DNA of 64,000 nucleotides, taken from NCBI GenBank assembly GCA_021772055.1, contig JAETNR010000013.1, positions 20,574 through 84,573 of the forward strand, written 5' to 3'. Source of the DNA: Blautia sp. (GTDB lineage Bacteria; Bacillota; Clostridia; Lachnospirales; Lachnospiraceae). The position numbers and the translations under genes are program-made. The notes beneath the pieces are model-generated. The model did not search any database, was not told the DNA's origin, and was given only the letters and a program-made list of their open reading frames with translations. Shown here in pieces: positions 46,637-55,951 of the stretch (positions are counted from its first letter, which is position 1; every line of letters begins with the position of its first letter).

Positions 46637-46715
46637 ATTAATCTCCTCTTTGAACTCTAATCCATTTCTTTATCATATTACAGGATTCTTTTTTCGTCAA
46701 TATACAAAAAAGGAA

Positions 46716-46744
46716 TTGACCTTTTTCCTCATAGAAGCTATAAT
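46716..46744 (+). promoter_or_regulatory. tRNA-Ser promoter
   Basis: -35 TTGACC (46716-46721), 17-base spacer, -10 TATAAT (46739-46744). Confidence 0.8.
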
Positions 46745-46761
46745 AATGGTTGAGTCCATCC

Positions 46762-46849
46762 GGAGATGTACCCAAGTGGCTGAAGGGTCCGCACTCGAAA
46801 TGCGGTAGGTCGGGTAACCGGCGCGAGAGTTCAAATCTCTCCATCTCCG
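46762..46849 (+). tRNA. tRNA-Ser(CGA)
   Basis: Acceptor GGAGATG/CATCTCC with G discriminator, anticodon stem CCGCA/TGCGG around CTCGAAA (anticodon CGA), long variable arm as expected for serine. 88 nt. Confidence 0.95.
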
Positions 46850-46856
46850 CTTTTAC

Positions 46857-46885
46857 TTGACAAATACATCAATTGCATGTATAAT
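46857..46885 (+). promoter_or_regulatory. Consensus promoter of tRNA-Trp
   Basis: Perfect TTGACA (46857-46862), 17-base spacer, perfect TATAAT (46880-46885), between the two tRNA genes. So tRNA-Trp has its own start, despite lying only 53 bases after tRNA-Ser. Confidence 0.88.
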
Positions 46886-46902
46886 TGCAGCAGATAAGAA
46901 AT

Positions 46903-46973
46903 AGGGGATTGGTCAAATGGTATGATAGGGGTCTCCAAAACCTTTGGTGGGAGTTCGATTCTCTCATCCCCTG
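46903..46973 (+). tRNA. tRNA-Trp(CCA)
   Basis: Acceptor AGGGGAT/ATCCCCT, anticodon loop CTCCAAA (CCA), three-pair D stem, G discriminator. The anticodon stem GGGGT/ACCTT has two G-U pairs, somewhat weak. 71 nt. Confidence 0.88.
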
Positions 46974-46978
46974 CTCTA

Positions 46979-47022
46979 AAAAATGTCGGAAGCCTTAATT
47001 TTAACGGCTTTCCGGCATTTTT
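46979..47022 (+). terminator. Terminator of the tRNA-Ser/tRNA-Trp unit
   Basis: Inverted repeat AATGTCGGAAGCC with GGCTTTCCGGCATT (46982-47019), then a T-run. Confidence 0.85.
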
Positions 47023-47154
47023 TTCTGAGATCCGGCATGCATTCAACCGCACATTCAAACAGGCATGATTTCTAAATTTCCGTCTCCGGACATAATCATA
47101 CCGCTGTTTTTCGGTTTTGTATTATAAAATACATAACCGGAGGGCTGCGAAACA

Positions 47155-47529
47155 ATGCCCGGTGTCGGCACTTATACCACCACCATAGCCTTGGACAGCA
47201 GCAAAGCCGATGGCGCTTATCTGAACCTTGCCAAAGTGAAAGACCTGTACCGCCTGTTTATAAACAATACTGCTATTACGGGCTCAAATCCATTGAATCC
47301 TGTATTTGATATTGGAGAATATCTGACAGACGGAGAAAACTCCATTCGCGTGGAAGTGGCTTCCAACCTGTATAATGTAGTTGTCGGTGAAAGGGGATAT
47401 GAAGTGCCCCTGCCAGGCGGTTTCGGAGGCGGTACCATGGAACAGCTTCCGGACGAACTGACCGATACGGAATTCGGACTGCTTTCAGAGGTTACCTTAA
47501 CTTCATATAAGGATATCCTGATTTCATAA
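47155..47529 (+). pseudogene. C-terminal remnant of a glycoside hydrolase (beta-sandwich/galactose-binding-like)
   Basis: 124 residues with the jelly-roll pattern GTYTTTIAL ... GAYLNLAKVKDLYRLFINNTAI ... DIGEYLTDGENSIRVEVASNLYN, as found at the C-terminus of large Lachnospiraceae glycosidases. It has no catalytic region and no signal peptide. Upstream in frame, six codons before the ATG, is a TAA, so the rest of the gene is gone. A GGAGGG lies 11 bases before the ATG, by chance or as a vestige. Read as a pseudogene fragment, although a short expressed protein cannot be excluded. It lies beside the tRNA cluster. Confidence 0.65.
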
Positions 47530-47540
47530 TAAGTACAAAA

Positions 47541-47576
47541 AAGCCGCCGTACAGAAATTTTTCTATACGGCGGCTT
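47541..47576 (-). terminator. Terminator of the CDF exporter gene
   Basis: 11-bp stem AAGCCGCCGTA (47541-47551) with 47566-47576, followed on the minus strand by six T residues, 15 bases after the stop of the CDF gene. Confidence 0.9.
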
Positions 47577-47591
47577 ACATATGTTTTCTAT

Positions 47592-48497
47592 TCAGCTCAT
47601 GCTCATCGGATTCACATGAACCATACAATGCTTCACATTTTTAAACTTTTTTTCCATAGTATGATGTACCTGTTCGGCAATGTCATGGGCTGCTTCCAGA
47701 GACAGATTCTCATCTGCGGCGATTTCAATATCCACATAGATCTTGGATCCGAAAAGCCTGGTTTTCAAAAGGTCGATGTGCTCTACACCGGGAACGTTTT
47801 CAATCTCTTCCTTCATACTTCTCTCCGTCTTTTCGTCGCAGGAATGATCCACCATTTTGTCAATGGCATCCCGGAAAATGTCCACTGCTGCCTTTCCGAT
47901 GAACAGACAGATGATCACACTGGCCAGGGGATCCAGAATCGGATAGCCAAGTCTCGCCCCAAAAATACCTATGAAGGAGCCAATGGAAGACAGGGAATCT
48001 GAACGGTGGTGCCAGGCATCTGCCATCAATGCTCCGGAATTAATTTTTTTGGCTGCAGCCCTGGTATACCAGAACATCCACTCTTTTACAACAATAGAGA
48101 CAACTGCTGCAATTAGTGCAAGAGTCCCTGGAATCACCAGCTCTTCCCCTGCAGTTCCCGCGATGATTTTCTCCACACCGCTTATCCCGATTCCCACTCC
48201 GGTGAGCAAAAGCAGTCCTGCAAGAAGGATCGAAGATACACATTCCAAGCGCTCATGTCCATACTGGTGCTCTTTATCCGATTTTTTTCCTGATAAATGC
48301 ACACCAATGATCACGATCACCGTACTGAGTACATCAGATGCAGAATGAACCGCATCCGAAACCATGGCACCCGAATGCGCCACAATACCTGCAAGCAGCT
48401 TAAGTGCAGAAAGAAAAAGATTTACAAAAATACTAACACCGGATACCCTCATAGCAATTTTCTGGTCATCAGGTTGTTCTGCCTCTCTCTTTTCCAT
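47592..48497 (-). CDS. Cation diffusion facilitator family metal exporter
   Basis: 301-residue membrane protein with six predicted spans, antiporting divalent metal (Zn, Mn, Fe or Co) against protons. Metal-binding residues in the spans: AMVSDAVHSASDVLST and LMADAWHHRSDSLSS (H-x-x-x-D). Cytoplasmic C-terminal domain from about 210 with VDIEIAADENLSLEAAHDIAEQ. The metal cannot be told from sequence. AAAGGAGG precedes the ATG. Confidence 0.94.
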   Translation of the reverse strand: MEKREAEQPDDQKIAMRVSGVSIFVNLFLSALKLLAGIVAHSGAMVSDAVHSASDVLSTVIVIIGVHLSGKKSDKEHQYGHERLECVSSILLAGLLLLTGVGIGISGVEKIIAGTAGEELVIPGTLALIAAVVSIVVKEWMFWYTRAAAKKINSGALMADAWHHRSDSLSSIGSFIGIFGARLGYPILDPLASVIICLFIGKAAVDIFRDAIDKMVDHSCDEKTERSMKEEIENVPGVEHIDLLKTRLFGSKIYVDIEIAADENLSLEAAHDIAEQVHHTMEKKFKNVKHCMVHVNPMSMS

Positions 48498-48649
48498 AAC
48501 AAGACCTCCTTTTATCCTGGTTCTTTTATGGCATAATCATTATTAATAGTTTTCCTATAATACAATATATCCTATGAGTTAGTCAATAAAAACGTGGCAG
48601 ATTTTATGTAAATTGCTATTGCAGGGTCTGCATTGATTTTGCTGCAGGA

Positions 48650-49219
48650 TTATTGTTCTTTTGCGGAATGTTCTTTCAGATAAGCGGCTCTTCCCTCTTC
48701 ATAAAGGCTGCGGCCTTCGCAGTCAATGATCACCACCAGGGGCATTTCTTCCACATAGAGCCTGCGAAGCGCCTCTGAACCCAGATCCTCATATGCGATC
48801 AGCTCACATTTTTTGATGCATTTTGCCAAAAGGGCTCCTGCACCTCCAATAGCCCCAAAATAAACACCGCTGTATTTCTTCATTGCCTCTACTACCTCGG
48901 GAAGCCGCGCCCCTTTTCCGATCATACCTCTGGCACCCACAGACATCAGGGTCGGTGCATAGGCATCCATACGGCCGCTGGTAGTAGGTCCCGCAGAACC
49001 GATCACCTGTCCCGGTTTTGCAGGGGTTGGGCCTACATAATAAATCGTGGCATCTGTGGGGTCAAAAGGCAGTTTTTCTCCTCGCTCCAAAGCCTCACAC
49101 ATTCTTTTGTGACCTGCATCGCGGGAAGTATAAATGGTTCCTGTAAGGTATACCCGTTCTCCCATATGAAGTGTTTTTGCCAGTTCTTCTGTCAAAGGCA
49201 GTGTAATGTGCTTTTCCAT
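48650..49219 (-). CDS. Fumarate hydratase class I, beta subunit
   Basis: 189 residues corresponding to the C-terminal half of class I fumarase or to TtdB. Motifs: YYVGPTPAKPGQVIGSAGPTTSGRMD and GMIGKGARLPEVVEAMKKYSG. Pairs with the alpha subunit 0 bases upstream (its TAA abuts this ATG) to interconvert fumarate and malate. Tartrate dehydratase has the same architecture and cannot be fully excluded. CGGAGGTAA precedes the ATG. Confidence 0.9.
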   Translation of the reverse strand: MEKHITLPLTEELAKTLHMGERVYLTGTIYTSRDAGHKRMCEALERGEKLPFDPTDATIYYVGPTPAKPGQVIGSAGPTTSGRMDAYAPTLMSVGARGMIGKGARLPEVVEAMKKYSGVYFGAIGGAGALLAKCIKKCELIAYEDLGSEALRRLYVEEMPLVVIIDCEGRSLYEEGRAAYLKEHSAKEQ

Positions 49220-50062
49220 TTAGATTACCTCCGTTTTATGTCTGGTTACATGGCAGCTGATATTAATGGCGCAGGGCATTCCCGCAATATGGGTGGGCAT
49301 GGTTTCAATATTCAGGCCAAGTGCTGTGGTCCTGCCCCCAAAGCCCTGGGGACCGATTCCGAGGCGATTGATTTTCTCCAGCATTTCCGCCTCCAGATCT
49401 GCATAAAACGGATCTTCATTTGGAACATCTATGGGACGCATCAATGCTTTTTTTGCCAAAAGAGCCGCTTTATCAAAGGTACCGCCGATTCCCACACCTA
49501 CCACCATGGGAGGACAGGGATTGGGGCCTGCTGTTTCTACTGTTTCCAGGATAAAGTCCTTAATCCCCTGAAGCCCTGCAGATGGCTTGAACATACGGAT
49601 CGCGCTCATGTTTTCGCTTCCGAAGCCCTTGGGGCCTACGGTAATTTTTATCTGCTCTCCCGGTACGATTTCTGTATAAAGCATGGCAGGGGTGTTGTCT
49701 CCTGTATTGCCCCTGCGCACAGGATCCTTTACTACGGATTTGCGCAGATATCCTTTTTCATAACCTCTGCGTACTCCTTCATCCACTGCTTCCGTAAGGC
49801 TTCCCCCCGTCAGGTGTACGTCCTGACCGATTTCCAGAAAAACACATGCCATTCCCGTATCCTGGCAGATAGGCACATTTTCCTGATCTGCGATCTCATA
49901 ATTTTCCATGATATTATCCAGAATCCCGCAGGCAATTGCCCCGTCCTCTTTCTCACGGCAGGCTTTGATCGCGCACTTGATATCTTCCGGCAAATGTGCA
50001 TTTGCTTCCATACAAAGCCTTTCGATCACCTCTGTGATCCGGCTCACTTCTATTTCACGCAT
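49220..50062 (-). CDS. Fumarate hydratase class I, alpha subunit
   Basis: 280 residues, the [4Fe-4S]-carrying half: cysteines in CIKACREKEDGAIACG, CQDTGMACVFLEIG, and VGVGIGGTFDKAALLAKKAL. Fumarate/malate interconversion in a partial TCA cycle. The ATG at 50062 follows AAAGGAGA; a frame to 50116 runs into the upstream repeats. Its promoter is inside the repeat array at 50099-50240. Confidence 0.9.
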   Translation of the reverse strand: MREIEVSRITEVIERLCMEANAHLPEDIKCAIKACREKEDGAIACGILDNIMENYEIADQENVPICQDTGMACVFLEIGQDVHLTGGSLTEAVDEGVRRGYEKGYLRKSVVKDPVRRGNTGDNTPAMLYTEIVPGEQIKITVGPKGFGSENMSAIRMFKPSAGLQGIKDFILETVETAGPNPCPPMVVGVGIGGTFDKAALLAKKALMRPIDVPNEDPFYADLEAEMLEKINRLGIGPQGFGGRTTALGLNIETMPTHIAGMPCAINISCHVTRHKTEVI

Positions 50063-50098
50063 ATCCCTAATCTCCTTTTTCTTCTTGCTCAGTCTTTT

Positions 50099-50250
50099 AT
50101 TATACCACAAGGGCATATGTTCTCACTAAATTCGTCCGGCGCTTCGCTTGGACTCATTAAGTGTTCACATTATACCACAAGGGCATATGTTCTCACTAAA
50201 TTCGTCCGACGCTTCGCTTGGACTCATTAAGTGTTCACATTATACCACAA
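50099..50250. repeat. Tandem 70-bp promoter-bearing repeat (two full copies plus a partial third)
   Basis: Copies at 50101-50170 and 50171-50240 differ at one base (50129 versus 50199); a third begins at 50241 and stops after 10 bases. A diverged copy is at 10320-10392. On the minus strand every copy presents an extended -10 (TGGTATAAT) at its start, 70 bases apart: 50099-50104, 50169-50174 and 50239-50244. The -10 nearest the fumarase gene would give a leader of about 30 bases. A short stem (GTCC/GGAC) lies in the middle of each copy. Confidence 0.88.
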
Positions 50251-50285
50251 ATTCCGGCAAAAAACATGTTTTCTGTATAAATAGC

Positions 50286-50323
50286 GGGGGATACCACCTA
50301 TGTTCTTCCGTGCGGTATCCCCC
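50286..50323 (-). terminator. Hairpin at the end of kbl
   Basis: Perfect 10-bp stem (50314-50323 with 50286-50295). The following bases are only partly T-rich, so termination efficiency is uncertain. It is the likely end of tdh-kbl. Confidence 0.65.
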
Positions 50324-50334
50324 AAAGCTGTATT

Positions 50335-51528
50335 TTATTTCATTTCTTCTCTTACTTCTTTAAAACACTTCACAATAAAATCAATGTCCTCTTTTGTATG
50401 GCTTGCGCATACCTGGGTGCGGATCCTTGCTTTGCCCTTTGGAACAACCGGATAAGAAAAGGCAACCACATAAACGCCCTTTACCATCATTCTCTTTGCA
50501 AATTCTGCAGCCGTCTTTTCGTCATAAAGCATGATCGGTACGCAGGGATGAGTTCCCTCAATAATGTCAAATCCGTTATCTGTAAGCTGCTTTCTGTAGT
50601 ATGCGGTCACTTCCTCCAGGTGATCCCGAAGTTCTGTGCTCTCCTCCAGCATGTCAAAAAGCTCAAGGCTTGCACCTGCGATTGCCGGAGCAAGGGAATT
50701 TGAAAACAGATACGGACGGCTTCTCTGACGAAGCAGGTCAATAATTTCTTTCCGTCCTGAGGTATATCCGCCGGATGCTCCCCCAAGAGCTTTTCCAAGT
50801 GTTCCTGTAATAATATCCACACGTCCCTGTACCCCGCAGTGCTCTGCAGTTCCACGGCCGGTTTTTCCTACAAATCCTACTGCATGGCTGTCATCTACCA
50901 TCACAAGCGCATTATACTTGTCTGCCAGATCACAAACACCCTTCAAGTTGCAAATAATACCATCCATGGAGAATACGCCGTCTGTGGCGATCAGCTTGAT
51001 TCTTGCCCCTGCCTCATCTGCCTCTTTCAACTTTGCTTCCAGATCTTCCATATCATTATTTTTATAGCGGAAGCGTTTTGCCTTACAAAGGCGCACACCG
51101 TCAATGATAGAAGCATGATTCAGTTCATCACTGATCACCGCATCCTCCGCTGTAAGAATGGTTTCAAATAAACCGCCGTTTGCGTCAAAACAGGAAGAAT
51201 ACAAGATCGTATCATCCGTTCCCAGAAAGTCTGAGATTTTTTTCTCCAGTTTTTTATGAATATCCTGTGTTCCGCAGATGAAACGTACGGAAGCCACACC
51301 AAAACCTTTTTCATCGTAGGTTCTCTTGGCAGCCTCAATCAGACGCGGGCTGTCGCCAAGTCCCAGATAGTTATTGGCACACATACAGAGAAGCTCTCTT
51401 CCGTCTTCCATCTTCACTCTTGCACCCTGGGGAGAAACAAAAGGCGCTTCCCCTTTAAACAGTCCGGCTTCTTTAATCCCTTCTACTTCTTTTGTATAAA
51501 TACTTAAAATATCATTTTTCCGAGCCAT
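50335..51528 (-). CDS. kbl: Glycine C-acetyltransferase (2-amino-3-ketobutyrate CoA ligase)
   Basis: PLP enzyme that cleaves 2-amino-3-ketobutyrate with CoA to glycine and acetyl-CoA. 397 residues with [15 protein letters not shown] start ([14 protein letters not shown]), [16 protein letters not shown] and the PLP lysine in [18 protein letters not shown] at 51528 is favoured by AGAGAGGA nine bases upstream; an ATG at 51537 sits too near that site. Downstream of tdh with a 44-base gap, completing the threonine-to-glycine pathway. Confidence 0.95.
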   Translation of the reverse strand: MARKNDILSIYTKEVEGIKEAGLFKGEAPFVSPQGARVKMEDGRELLCMCANNYLGLGDSPRLIEAAKRTYDEKGFGVASVRFICGTQDIHKKLEKKISDFLGTDDTILYSSCFDANGGLFETILTAEDAVISDELNHASIIDGVRLCKAKRFRYKNNDMEDLEAKLKEADEAGARIKLIATDGVFSMDGIICNLKGVCDLADKYNALVMVDDSHAVGFVGKTGRGTAEHCGVQGRVDIITGTLGKALGGASGGYTSGRKEIIDLLRQRSRPYLFSNSLAPAIAGASLELFDMLEESTELRDHLEEVTAYYRKQLTDNGFDIIEGTHPCVPIMLYDEKTAAEFAKRMMVKGVYVVAFSYPVVPKGKARIRTQVCASHTKEDIDFIVKCFKEVREEMK

Positions 51529-51572
51529 TTTCCTCATTCCTCTCTTTCTTTGCCTTAAACACTTATCTCAGA

Positions 51573-52634
51573 TCAGTCATTGACATGTGACCAGTCCAGG
51601 ATGACCTTGCCGGACATTCCGGAAATCATTGCTTCAAATCCTTTTTCATAATCCCTGATATCAAAGTGATGGGTAATGATAGGTGAAATATCCAGTCCTG
51701 CCTGGATCATGGTTGACATTTTATACCAGGTATCCCATACTTTTCTGCCGTAAATTCCCCGCAGATTCAATCCATTAAAGATCACAGTCTCCAGATCCAC
51801 CTTTGCGTCAGTTCTCTGCAGTCCGAGAAGTGCGATCTTTCCGCCATGTTTCATATTATGAATCATCTCATGAAGGGCAGCCTGAGAGCCGGACATTTCA
51901 AGACCCACATCAAAGCCCTCTGTCATGCCGATCTTGCCCATGACCTCCGAAAGCTTTTCTTCCTTCAGGTTCACGGTTCTTGTTGCCCCAAGCTTCTCTG
52001 CAAGTTCCAGCCGGTATGGATTCATATCCGTAACCACCACATGTCTGGCACCGGAAAATTTCGCAATGGCAGCCGCCATACATCCAATAGGACCCGCTCC
52101 CGCAATCAGTACATCCTCTCCCAGCATATCATAGGAAAGGGCTGTATGTGTTGCATTTCCAAAGGGATCAAAAATCGCATACATCTCTTCCGGTATGTTG
52201 GGGTTGCAGGGCCAGACATTGGAGGACGGGATTACCAGATATTCCGCAAAAGCTCCGTCTCTGTTTACGCCCACACCTTTGGCATCCTTACAGTTTTCCT
52301 TATGGCCCTCCAGACAGTTCCTGCATTTTCCGCAGGTAATATGGCCTTCTCCTGATACAAGGTCACCTACTTTGAATCCCTGCACGCCTGCGCCAACCTC
52401 AGCTACCTCTCCCACATATTCATGTCCTGCCGTCAGCCCGATGGGAATGGTATGCTGTGCCCAGTCATTCCACTGATAAATATGTACGTCCGTTCCGCAG
52501 ATCGCAGTCTTATGAATCTTGATTTTTACATCATTCGGTCCCACTTTGGGAATAGGAACCCTTTTCATCCATAATCCTTCCTCCGGCTTTTCTTTCACCA
52601 GAGCCCACATCAATCCGTCATTTTTTTCGCTCAC
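51573..52634 (-). CDS. tdh: L-threonine 3-dehydrogenase
   Basis: Zinc-dependent MDR enzyme that oxidises threonine to 2-amino-3-ketobutyrate with NAD+. Catalytic zinc region [16 protein letters not shown], structural zinc cysteines in [15 protein letters not shown], and the nucleotide-binding [10 protein letters not shown]. 353 residues from a GTG start with AGGAGG nine bases upstream. First gene of tdh-kbl; it matches Tdh better than sorbitol dehydrogenase because of the paired kbl. Confidence 0.95.
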   Translation of the reverse strand: MSEKNDGLMWALVKEKPEEGLWMKRVPIPKVGPNDVKIKIHKTAICGTDVHIYQWNDWAQHTIPIGLTAGHEYVGEVAEVGAGVQGFKVGDLVSGEGHITCGKCRNCLEGHKENCKDAKGVGVNRDGAFAEYLVIPSSNVWPCNPNIPEEMYAIFDPFGNATHTALSYDMLGEDVLIAGAGPIGCMAAAIAKFSGARHVVVTDMNPYRLELAEKLGATRTVNLKEEKLSEVMGKIGMTEGFDVGLEMSGSQAALHEMIHNMKHGGKIALLGLQRTDAKVDLETVIFNGLNLRGIYGRKVWDTWYKMSTMIQAGLDISPIITHHFDIRDYEKGFEAMISGMSGKVILDWSHVND

Positions 52635-52695
52635 GTTTTTTTCCTCCTGAGGGTTTCTTCGTCCCTGTTTCCAATAAACAGGCTTTTATGACTGC

Positions 52696-52724
52696 ATTAT
52701 AACACGCCTCCCGCAGTTTCGCAA
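52696..52724 (-). promoter_or_regulatory. tdh-kbl promoter
   Basis: -35 TTGCGA (52719-52724), 17-base spacer, -10 TATAAT (52696-52701) preceded by TG (extended), minus strand. Confidence 0.8.
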
Positions 52725-52854
52725 TGCTGTATTGTATATTTTTACTAATTTTCTTTTGTTATTTTTCTCGTTTTCTTGTCACTATGCACAAACGTCCGTG
52801 TATCAAAGACACTTTTACCCAAAATGTCCGTTTCATCAATTCTCCTTGTATTCT

Positions 52855-52889
52855 GCAAAAAACCAGCAGTCCGAAGACCACTGGTTTTA
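52855..52889 (-). terminator. Terminator of the glycan-use operon
   Basis: Stem AAAACCAG/CTGGTTTT with an inner GTC-TTCG-GAC hairpin, followed by six T residues on the minus strand; it overlaps the stop of the response regulator. Confidence 0.85.
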
Positions 52890-54131
52890 CGTATTCGTCT
52901 CTTTTTCTTTCGAAAGAGAATGTCCATATGTCTTTTTATACAAATTATAAAGATAATGCCAGTCGGAATACCCCACCTGCTCCGCAATTTCATAGATCTT
53001 CAGATTGCTGTTCAGGTACAGATTCCTCGCCTGCTCCATCCTCTGTGCAGTCACATAATCTACAAATTTCACCCCAACGCTTTCCTTAAAGATTTTACTG
53101 AAATAGTTTTTGCTCACCCCAATATAATCTGCTACTACGGAAAGGGAAAGATTCTTATCGCCTAAGTGCTCTCCGATATAATCCAGAGCCTGATACATTT
53201 CCCGCTGCATATTTCCCTGGACTTCCATTCCTTCTGCAAACAGAACCTTCTTGAGATTCGGATGATTTCTGGGACAAATTTCCGCAGACTGCGTATACTG
53301 TCTTGCCAGCTCACCAAGTCCTGTTCGAAAACCGCTGACACCTGCTGCCGCATCCATCTGATAATACAGTTTCAGGAACGTAAAACCGGAAAGGAGACAT
53401 TTCTGGATTTCCCCAAGTGCCTGCATCTTTGTATCCTCTTCCGCTTTCCATGCAATGGCAGCATATTCCTTATGATTCATCCGAAATAATCCATATCCTT
53501 TATCCGTCTTCAAAATCTCATTCAAAATATTTCCGATAGAAAACTGAAATAGATTCAGATCATCCTCAAAAACTTTCGTGAGGCATTCCTGGAAATGAAA
53601 CAGCCGAACCGTGATCACCACCAGCTCTCTTTTTTCCCAGACTCCGGGCTGCCCCTCCCAGAGAGGATTCTTTTCCCTGCAGTCAGACTCCCCCATGAGG
53701 AGCATTCGCAGATAGTCCCTGTAATTCTCGCTCTGCTCCGCTTTCTTTTTGGGAATCTCCCGGTGTTTCTTCAGCACACGCTGTACTGCATCCAGAATTT
53801 CCCCGGGCATCATGGTAGGCTTGAAGAGATAATCTTCTGCCCCAAGCTGCATGGCACTGCGCACAAGCTCAAATTCATTATAGCTGCTGAGAACAATGAT
53901 TCCTGGGAAAAAGCCGAGTTCATGCGCCCTCTGGATCAATTCCAGCCCGCTCATTCCAGGCATACGGATATCTGTCATAAGCAGATGAATCTCCCGGGTT
54001 TCCATAAGCTTTAACGCTTCTTCACCGCCGGATGCCTGAAAAACCCGGATGCCATATTCCTCCCATGGAATCGCCCCTGCCACAGATTCTCTTGCAAAAA
54101 TCTCATCATCTACGATCAGCAACCCTTTCAT
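52887..54131 (-). CDS. YesN-like response regulator with AraC output domain
   Basis: 414 residues. Receiver domain at the N-terminus (LLIVDDEIFARES, phospho-acceptor in LLMTDIRMPGMSG, YLFKPTM), a middle domain of about 200 residues, and a C-terminal pair of AraC helix-turn-helices (NLSLSVVADYIGVSKNYFSKIFKE, KIYEIAEQVGYSDWHYLYNLYKK). Likely activates the ABC/GH35 operon. ATG 54131 overlaps the histidine-kinase stop by ATGA, so the pair is translationally coupled. Last gene before the terminator. Confidence 0.95.
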   Translation of the reverse strand: MKGLLIVDDEIFARESVAGAIPWEEYGIRVFQASGGEEALKLMETREIHLLMTDIRMPGMSGLELIQRAHELGFFPGIIVLSSYNEFELVRSAMQLGAEDYLFKPTMMPGEILDAVQRVLKKHREIPKKKAEQSENYRDYLRMLLMGESDCREKNPLWEGQPGVWEKRELVVITVRLFHFQECLTKVFEDDLNLFQFSIGNILNEILKTDKGYGLFRMNHKEYAAIAWKAEEDTKMQALGEIQKCLLSGFTFLKLYYQMDAAAGVSGFRTGLGELARQYTQSAEICPRNHPNLKKVLFAEGMEVQGNMQREMYQALDYIGEHLGDKNLSLSVVADYIGVSKNYFSKIFKESVGVKFVDYVTAQRMEQARNLYLNSNLKIYEIAEQVGYSDWHYLYNLYKKTYGHSLSKEKETNT

Positions 54132-55891
54132 TGCATATCCTTTCCTTCTCTGATGACCGGAAACGCAAGCGTTACGCTGGTTCCCTCTCCCGGAGTGCTC
54201 CAAATTTCCATATGTCCTTCCCTGCCAAAGTTTAATTCCAGCCTTTCCCGGATATTATTCAGCCCGATACCGGTAAGTCTGTCAAAGCCTTCATAGTGAA
54301 AACCGCTTCCATTATCATAGATGCAAATCTTCATATGCCCATTTTCCATAGTACATCGGAGCGTAATCCTGTTATTTTCGCCTCCGTACTTAAATCCATG
54401 CAGAAGGGCATTTTCCACCACCGGCTGCAGAAGCATCTTCAGCACGTAACTCTTTTTGCATGCTTCCTCTATCTCATAAACCATACTTACCTTCCGTCCA
54501 TACCGGAGATTCTGGATATAAAGATAATCTTCAATAAATTTCAGTTCCTCCTCCAGTTTCACCAGATCCGGTGTATTTTTATAGCTGTATTCCAGTATTT
54601 TTGTCAGGGCCACAATGCTCTCTGCAATTTCCATCTGATTTTTGGAAATTGCCTGCCACTTTACTGTGTTCAGAGTATTATAAAGAAAATGAGAATTAAT
54701 CTTTGCATTTAATGCCATCATCTGCATCCGTGTCTTCTCACGCTCCTTCTGAATATTTTCCTTCATAAGGCTGTCCACTTCCTGAATCATGGAATTAAAG
54801 CTCACGGCAAGTTCCGATAGTTCCCGGCTCTCCGGAATCTCCACCTGGATATTAAAATTTCCTTTGCTCACCTTTCCCATACTTCCGATCAAATTGATAA
54901 TCGGTTTCGTAACACCGTGGGAAAGACTCAGAGAAAAAATTCCTGCACACACAAGACATACAAGAAAGATCAAAATCCAGGTTTTCTGCATCTTCCCCAT
55001 TTCCTCCAAAAGCATGGAATTGCTGTTTATCTGTATCAGTGTCCATTTTCCCCTTCCCATGGCCTTAGTGGACACAACACCTGCCGGATGCTCTCCATTG
55101 CTTACCTTCTCCCACAGTTTTCCCAGATGATAAGAGCCGTATTCCACCTGGGATGCCTTCTTTCCTGCGTCCTCCTCCCTGGGCGCATAAACCAGATATC
55201 CCTCTTCGTCCACAAGAAAAGAGAAATCTTCCTCCGTCATTTTCAAAAGCTCCATTGCAGCCCTGATCTTGGAATAAGGAATGTCAATCTGAATCAGTCC
55301 AATGGATCCGCTTTTTGTAAAGCGGTTCAAATAGGTCACAAGACTGATCATATATGGCCCCTTCGCAGAACCGCCGAGATGCCTGTACCTGGCCTGATGG
55401 GGAGGCAGGATTACGGAGCGCCCCTTCTGCCCCACATCCAGGGGAATCTCCATTTCCTCCCTATATCTCTGAATATCCCATTCACTGTTGGAAGAAAAAC
55501 CATTGCCGTCAAAATCCAGCATATAAATATGATCAATCATCTCATTGGAAATACAGATATTGGTAAACTGCCCTGTAATCTCCCTGTTCAGCAGCAGTTT
55601 TTCATAAGCATTCTTCTGGCTGTATCCGTCAAAATCTTCGGAAAGTGCAGCCATTCCCAACACCTCGCTGGAAACCGTTTCAATCTGTCTGAGAATATTT
55701 TGCACATTCGCTGTCATATTTTCCCGGTTGTTTTCCTGAAAGACCTCCACTTTCTCATGATAAAAATCTTTCATGTAACCGTAATAAAAACAAAAAATAA
55801 TCAAACTGGACAGAACCGGGGTGATAAACATGGCAATTGCAATTTTTTTATGCAGCGACAAAGCCTCTGTTTTTTTTCTCCATCTCTTCAT
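54128..55891 (-). CDS. YesM-like sensor histidine kinase
   Basis: 587 residues: N-terminal span (about 14-36), an extracellular dCache-like sensor of about 250 residues, second span (WILIFLVCLVCAGIFSLSL), a HAMP linker (KPIINLIGSMGKVSKGNFNIQVEIPESRELSELAVS), His_kinase domain with phospho-histidine in INSHFLYNTLNTVKWQ, and an HATPase (VVENALLHGFKYGG, YDNGSGFHYEG, GIGLNNIRERLELNF). Senses a saccharide-related signal, directly or through the binding protein. GGGGGGAT precedes the ATG. Confidence 0.95.
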   Translation of the reverse strand: MKRWRKKTEALSLHKKIAIAMFITPVLSSLIIFCFYYGYMKDFYHEKVEVFQENNRENMTANVQNILRQIETVSSEVLGMAALSEDFDGYSQKNAYEKLLLNREITGQFTNICISNEMIDHIYMLDFDGNGFSSNSEWDIQRYREEMEIPLDVGQKGRSVILPPHQARYRHLGGSAKGPYMISLVTYLNRFTKSGSIGLIQIDIPYSKIRAAMELLKMTEEDFSFLVDEEGYLVYAPREEDAGKKASQVEYGSYHLGKLWEKVSNGEHPAGVVSTKAMGRGKWTLIQINSNSMLLEEMGKMQKTWILIFLVCLVCAGIFSLSLSHGVTKPIINLIGSMGKVSKGNFNIQVEIPESRELSELAVSFNSMIQEVDSLMKENIQKEREKTRMQMMALNAKINSHFLYNTLNTVKWQAISKNQMEIAESIVALTKILEYSYKNTPDLVKLEEELKFIEDYLYIQNLRYGRKVSMVYEIEEACKKSYVLKMLLQPVVENALLHGFKYGGENNRITLRCTMENGHMKICIYDNGSGFHYEGFDRLTGIGLNNIRERLELNFGREGHMEIWSTPGEGTSVTLAFPVIREGKDMQ

Positions 55892-55951
55892 ATATATCCC
55901 CCCATTTCCGTATTCTCACAAAATATGACAGCTGCAAAATAAGCTTTCTTA

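Noticed and set aside
46831..47058. 75-residue minus-strand frame over tRNA-Trp
   Set aside because: Lies across a tRNA and its terminator; artefact.
46762..47529. Integrated element at the tRNA-Ser/tRNA-Trp genes
   Set aside because: No integrase, no repeat of a tRNA end, no mobility gene; only a gene fragment is present.
49109..50230. 373-residue plus-strand frame across the fumarase genes and the repeats
   Set aside because: Antisense to both fumarase subunits; it also reads through the noncoding repeat.
50099..50250. Tandem repeats as a CRISPR array
   Set aside because: Units are directly adjacent, 70 bp, nearly identical, with no variable spacers and no cas genes.
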